Source of the DNA: Shouchella tritolerans
GTDB lineage: Bacteria > Bacillota > Bacilli > Bacillales > Bacillaceae_D
Assembly: GCF_025770735.1 (NCBI RefSeq)
Contig: NZ_JAODPB010000003.1
Coordinates: forward strand, 558,001-622,000
DNA length: 64,000 nucleotides
Direction: 5' to 3'
Shown: positions 62,140 through 64,000 of the stretch, piece by piece
Layout of the letters: each line of letters opens with the position of its first letter
Numbering within the stretch: position 1 is the first letter of the stretch
Program-made: the position numbers and the translations under genes
Notes under the pieces: model-generated
Database searches by the model: none
Told to the model about the DNA's origin: nothing
The model's input: only the letters and a program-made list of their open reading frames with translations

Positions 62140-64000
62140 TTGCGGAAAAAACATATGTTAAAACTGTTGTTGCTTGTGGCAATCATTATCGCCGTACCGT
62201 TTGCCTTCTTTCAGTACATCGGGAAAGAACCGATGCGTGAAGAAAAAAAAGCGTCTGGCAAGATCGTGATTGTCAATGAGGACAAAGGCTACCAATATGA
62301 GGAGTATGAACCACTTATTTTAGGAAATGATATTGTGCCAACATTGCAAGATGACTCGGAATACGAATGGGTAGTGGCTAGCAGAGCCTCTGCCCAAGCA
62401 GGACTAGCCAATCAGGAATATGATGCGATCGTTTATATTGATTCCTCTTTTTCCGAGAACATTATGTCCTTTCAAGATTCACTGCCGAACCGGGCCAGTG
62501 TACAATATGAAATTTATAATAACTTAAATGCAGAAAACCAAGAGCGGGTGCAAAAAGAGCTAGAGAGTGCGCAGCTAAAAATGAACCAGCAAATTAGCAC
62601 CCAATATTGGCGCTATGTGTCTGAGGAAGTCGACCGAGTCCGGAGCAACTTTGATGAAGTGCTACAAAAGGAAGTCGATTTCCTAAATGAAATGTATTCA
62701 TTTTACTCGCCAAGCTCACAAGAATTGGCAGATGAAATTGAAACGCAGCGAGGCCGTCTGGACCAGTTATTTGCCACTTCTTCGGACACAGTCAATTTGT
62801 CGGAAAGCTCTCGCACTAGTTTAGAAGAAGCACAAGCAGGCTTTGATGAACTCACCAATGCGATTGATACCTACATGGCTTACCACAATGAGCAAACGGA
62901 GATGATGGTGCAGGCGAACGCTCAAAATGGGGAGCTTGTCAACCAAGCAGTGGCTGACTACCAGCAGACATTGCAGGCAGGAAGCGGCAACGTCCAGGAA
63001 GGCCAGCATGCTTTTACGCCACAGCTTTCCAATGAAGGCGACAAAGTGGTTTCTTTGTTTGACGATTGGGCAATTGGCGCCTATAAGTTTAATGGCGACA
63101 TGAACGGGTTTAATAGCGAAATAAACCAAGTATATGCTGCCCAAGATTTAGCCGTCGATCGGCTGCCAAATGCACAGGCAGAGCTAATTGGAAAATATGC
63201 AAATGCGACGCAAGGAGAACAGGCAGAAGCTCAGTTCCGGCAAACGTTAAGTGTGCGCCGGCATTTGTCAAAGGAGGAGCGGCCACAACCGAACATCCTT
63301 CGCCCTGAACAACCAGAGGAAGCGCTAGAGCCAATTGACGAAGACCTACTGAAAGACGCAGAAGAAACGATTGCCGAGATTGAAAAGCTAGTCGGCAAGT
63401 TAAATCCTGAAGAAATTGAATTTCCAGAGCCGCCGCCACCAGAACCTGAGCCAGGCGATGGAGACGGAGATGGAGATGGAGATGGCGGTGACGGCGACGA
63501 TAATGAACAGCCTACACCACCTGAACCAGGAGATGGCGATGGCGATGACGATGGAAACGGCGGAGAGGAACCCCCGTCAGAGCCAACAGATCCTCCTGAA
63601 GATGAAGATAACGACGGAGACGGCAATGGAGGTGGAGATGGCGATGGCGACGGGGATCCTGAGCAAGAGCCACCAGCAGGAGAAAGCGAACAAGAAGAAG
63701 ACAGAGAGGAAGCACTCTCCTTTACGCCGTACCATGCCCAGCTTGTCACTTTTACTCCTGAAGAACTGCAAAGCGTGTGGGAAGAAGCAATGGAGCTCCT
63801 TGATAGTATGGAGCCAACGTTAGAAGTGGCACAGTGGAAAATCGATGACCATCGAGAAGTGACCGATGCGTTCCTTGATTATGTAGAAAAACTGGAACGC
63901 TATGCAACACGTTTGGAAAAGTATGTTGAGAAACTGGAAGCGCAAGTGATTGATCCAGTCATCGAGGAAGTTCACAAGCAAGAACAAGCCGTTTTCAACC
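62140..64000 (+). CDS. esaA: T7SS membrane protein EsaA/YueB, 5' part (runs off the window)
   Basis: The frame is open from TTG 62140 to the window end, about 620 residues, with no stop. GAGGTGG lies five bases before TTG; ATG at 62155 is an alternative. It has an N-terminal membrane helix (LLLLVAIIIAVPFAFF), then a long extracytoplasmic domain beginning KIVIVNEDKG, as in YueB/EsaA (the SPP1 phage receptor in B. subtilis). Residues about 435-515 are an Asp/Gly/Glu/Pro-rich low-complexity insert, followed by coiled-coil-like sequence. Confidence 0.9.
   Translation, partial: MRKKHMLKLLLLVAIIIAVPFAFFQYIGKEPMREEKKASGKIVIVNEDKGYQYEEYEPLILGNDIVPTLQDDSEYEWVVASRASAQAGLANQEYDAIVYIDSSFSENIMSFQDSLPNRASVQYEIYNNLNAENQERVQKELESAQLKMNQQISTQYWRYVSEEVDRVRSNFDEVLQKEVDFLNEMYSFYSPSSQELADEIETQRGRLDQLFATSSDTVNLSESSRTSLEEAQAGFDELTNAIDTYMAYHNEQTEMMVQANAQNGELVNQAVADYQQTLQAGSGNVQEGQHAFTPQLSNEGDKVVSLFDDWAIGAYKFNGDMNGFNSEINQVYAAQDLAVDRLPNAQAELIGKYANATQGEQAEAQFRQTLSVRRHLSKEERPQPNILRPEQPEEALEPIDEDLLKDAEETIAEIEKLVGKLNPEEIEFPEPPPPEPEPGDGDGDGDGDGGDGDDNEQPTPPEPGDGDGDDDGNGGEEPPSEPTDPPEDEDNDGDGNGGGDGDGDGDPEQEPPAGESEQEEDREEALSFTPYHAQLVTFTPEELQSVWEEAMELLDSMEPTLEVAQWKIDDHREVTDAFLDYVEKLERYATRLEKYVEKLEAQVIDPVIEEVHKQEQAVFN
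63457..63660 (+). repeat. GATGGA-type hexamer repeats encoding Asp/Gly-rich insert in esaA
   Basis: Imperfect tandem GATGGN units encode GDGDGDGDG and similar blocks in three clusters, separated by Pro/Glu-rich pieces. Units are multiples of three, so length can vary without breaking the frame. Confidence 0.8.

Noticed and set aside
63231-63749. Ser/Pro-rich 172-aa minus-strand frame
   Set aside because: It is the antisense of the Asp/Gly-rich repeats of esaA; the composition follows from the repeat, and it has no ribosome binding site.
63416-63823. Plus-strand 135-aa Met/Glu/Thr-rich frame
   Set aside because: Frame-shifted reading of the same esaA repeat; the true frame is open across it.
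1-64000. CRISPR arrays, rRNA or tRNA genes
   Set aside because: I saw no regularly spaced direct repeats of CRISPR type, no rRNA sequence and no cloverleaf with a CCA-type end while reading; a tRNA scan could confirm.

Overview
The window reads as a low-to-mid GC, endospore-forming, aerobic Bacillaceae chromosome, most like the alkaliphilic Bacillus (Shouchella) clausii group. That placement is inferred from gene content and style, not from a database match. The supporting content is a GerA-type germinant-receptor operon with a forespore-type promoter, CcpA-like cre sites, strong AAGGAGG ribosome binding sites, a cytochrome bd operon with a Rex-like operator, and a Bacillus-type (Yuk) type VII secretion operon.

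Layout, left to right. 1-292: the 3' end of an RlmN-like rRNA methyltransferase. 505-3308: kynU-kynB-kynA, which takes tryptophan to anthranilate. 3489-7610 (minus): germinant-receptor operon in the order A-C-D-B. 7939-12453: DeoR regulator, DUF1537 kinase, PdxA2 and GntP permease, a D-threonate/D-erythronate catabolic unit. 12576-16823: an AT-rich cassette (TPR protein, methyltransferase, aminotransferase, DHA3 exporter) of unknown product. 16967-20003 (minus): a sugar ABC importer with a cre site. 20624-22747: TPP riboswitch, ylmB and tenA (thiamine pyrimidine salvage).

22,788-29,117 is a second AT-rich island. Two copies of one hairpin bracket it: one follows tenA, the other overlaps the stop codon of the convergent acyltransferase gene. 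Inside are a Tn3-type transposase remnant, a VOC protein, a LacI regulator, an Nramp-like transporter, a DHDPS/NAL-family lyase with a deleted remnant of a second copy, and a serine-recombinase remnant.

30471-37927 is a complete yhf gene set (yhfZ-Y-U-T-php-S-X-W). It encodes two PLP enzymes, a phosphotriesterase-like hydrolase, a phosphopentomutase-like enzyme, a membrane protein and a dedicated regulator, which together look like one uncharacterised pathway. 38119-41765 (minus): an HscC-type Hsp70 with a membrane-anchored J-domain/TPR partner. 42104-47970: cydABDC. 48020-49889: a divergent acetoin/butanediol dehydrogenase and a YitT protein. 50298-51095: YlmA-like ATPase behind a structured leader. 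51207-55396: AraC regulator with a second sugar ABC importer. 55727-64000: T7SS genes esxA, esaB, essB, essC and a 5' part of esaA that runs off the window.

The best candidates for undescribed biology are the yhf pathway, the AT-rich TPR/methyltransferase/aminotransferase/exporter cassette with its overlapping small reading frame, the TPP riboswitch whose P1 strand is also the terminator arm, the structured leader before the YlmA-like gene, and the Asp/Gly-rich insert in EsaA.
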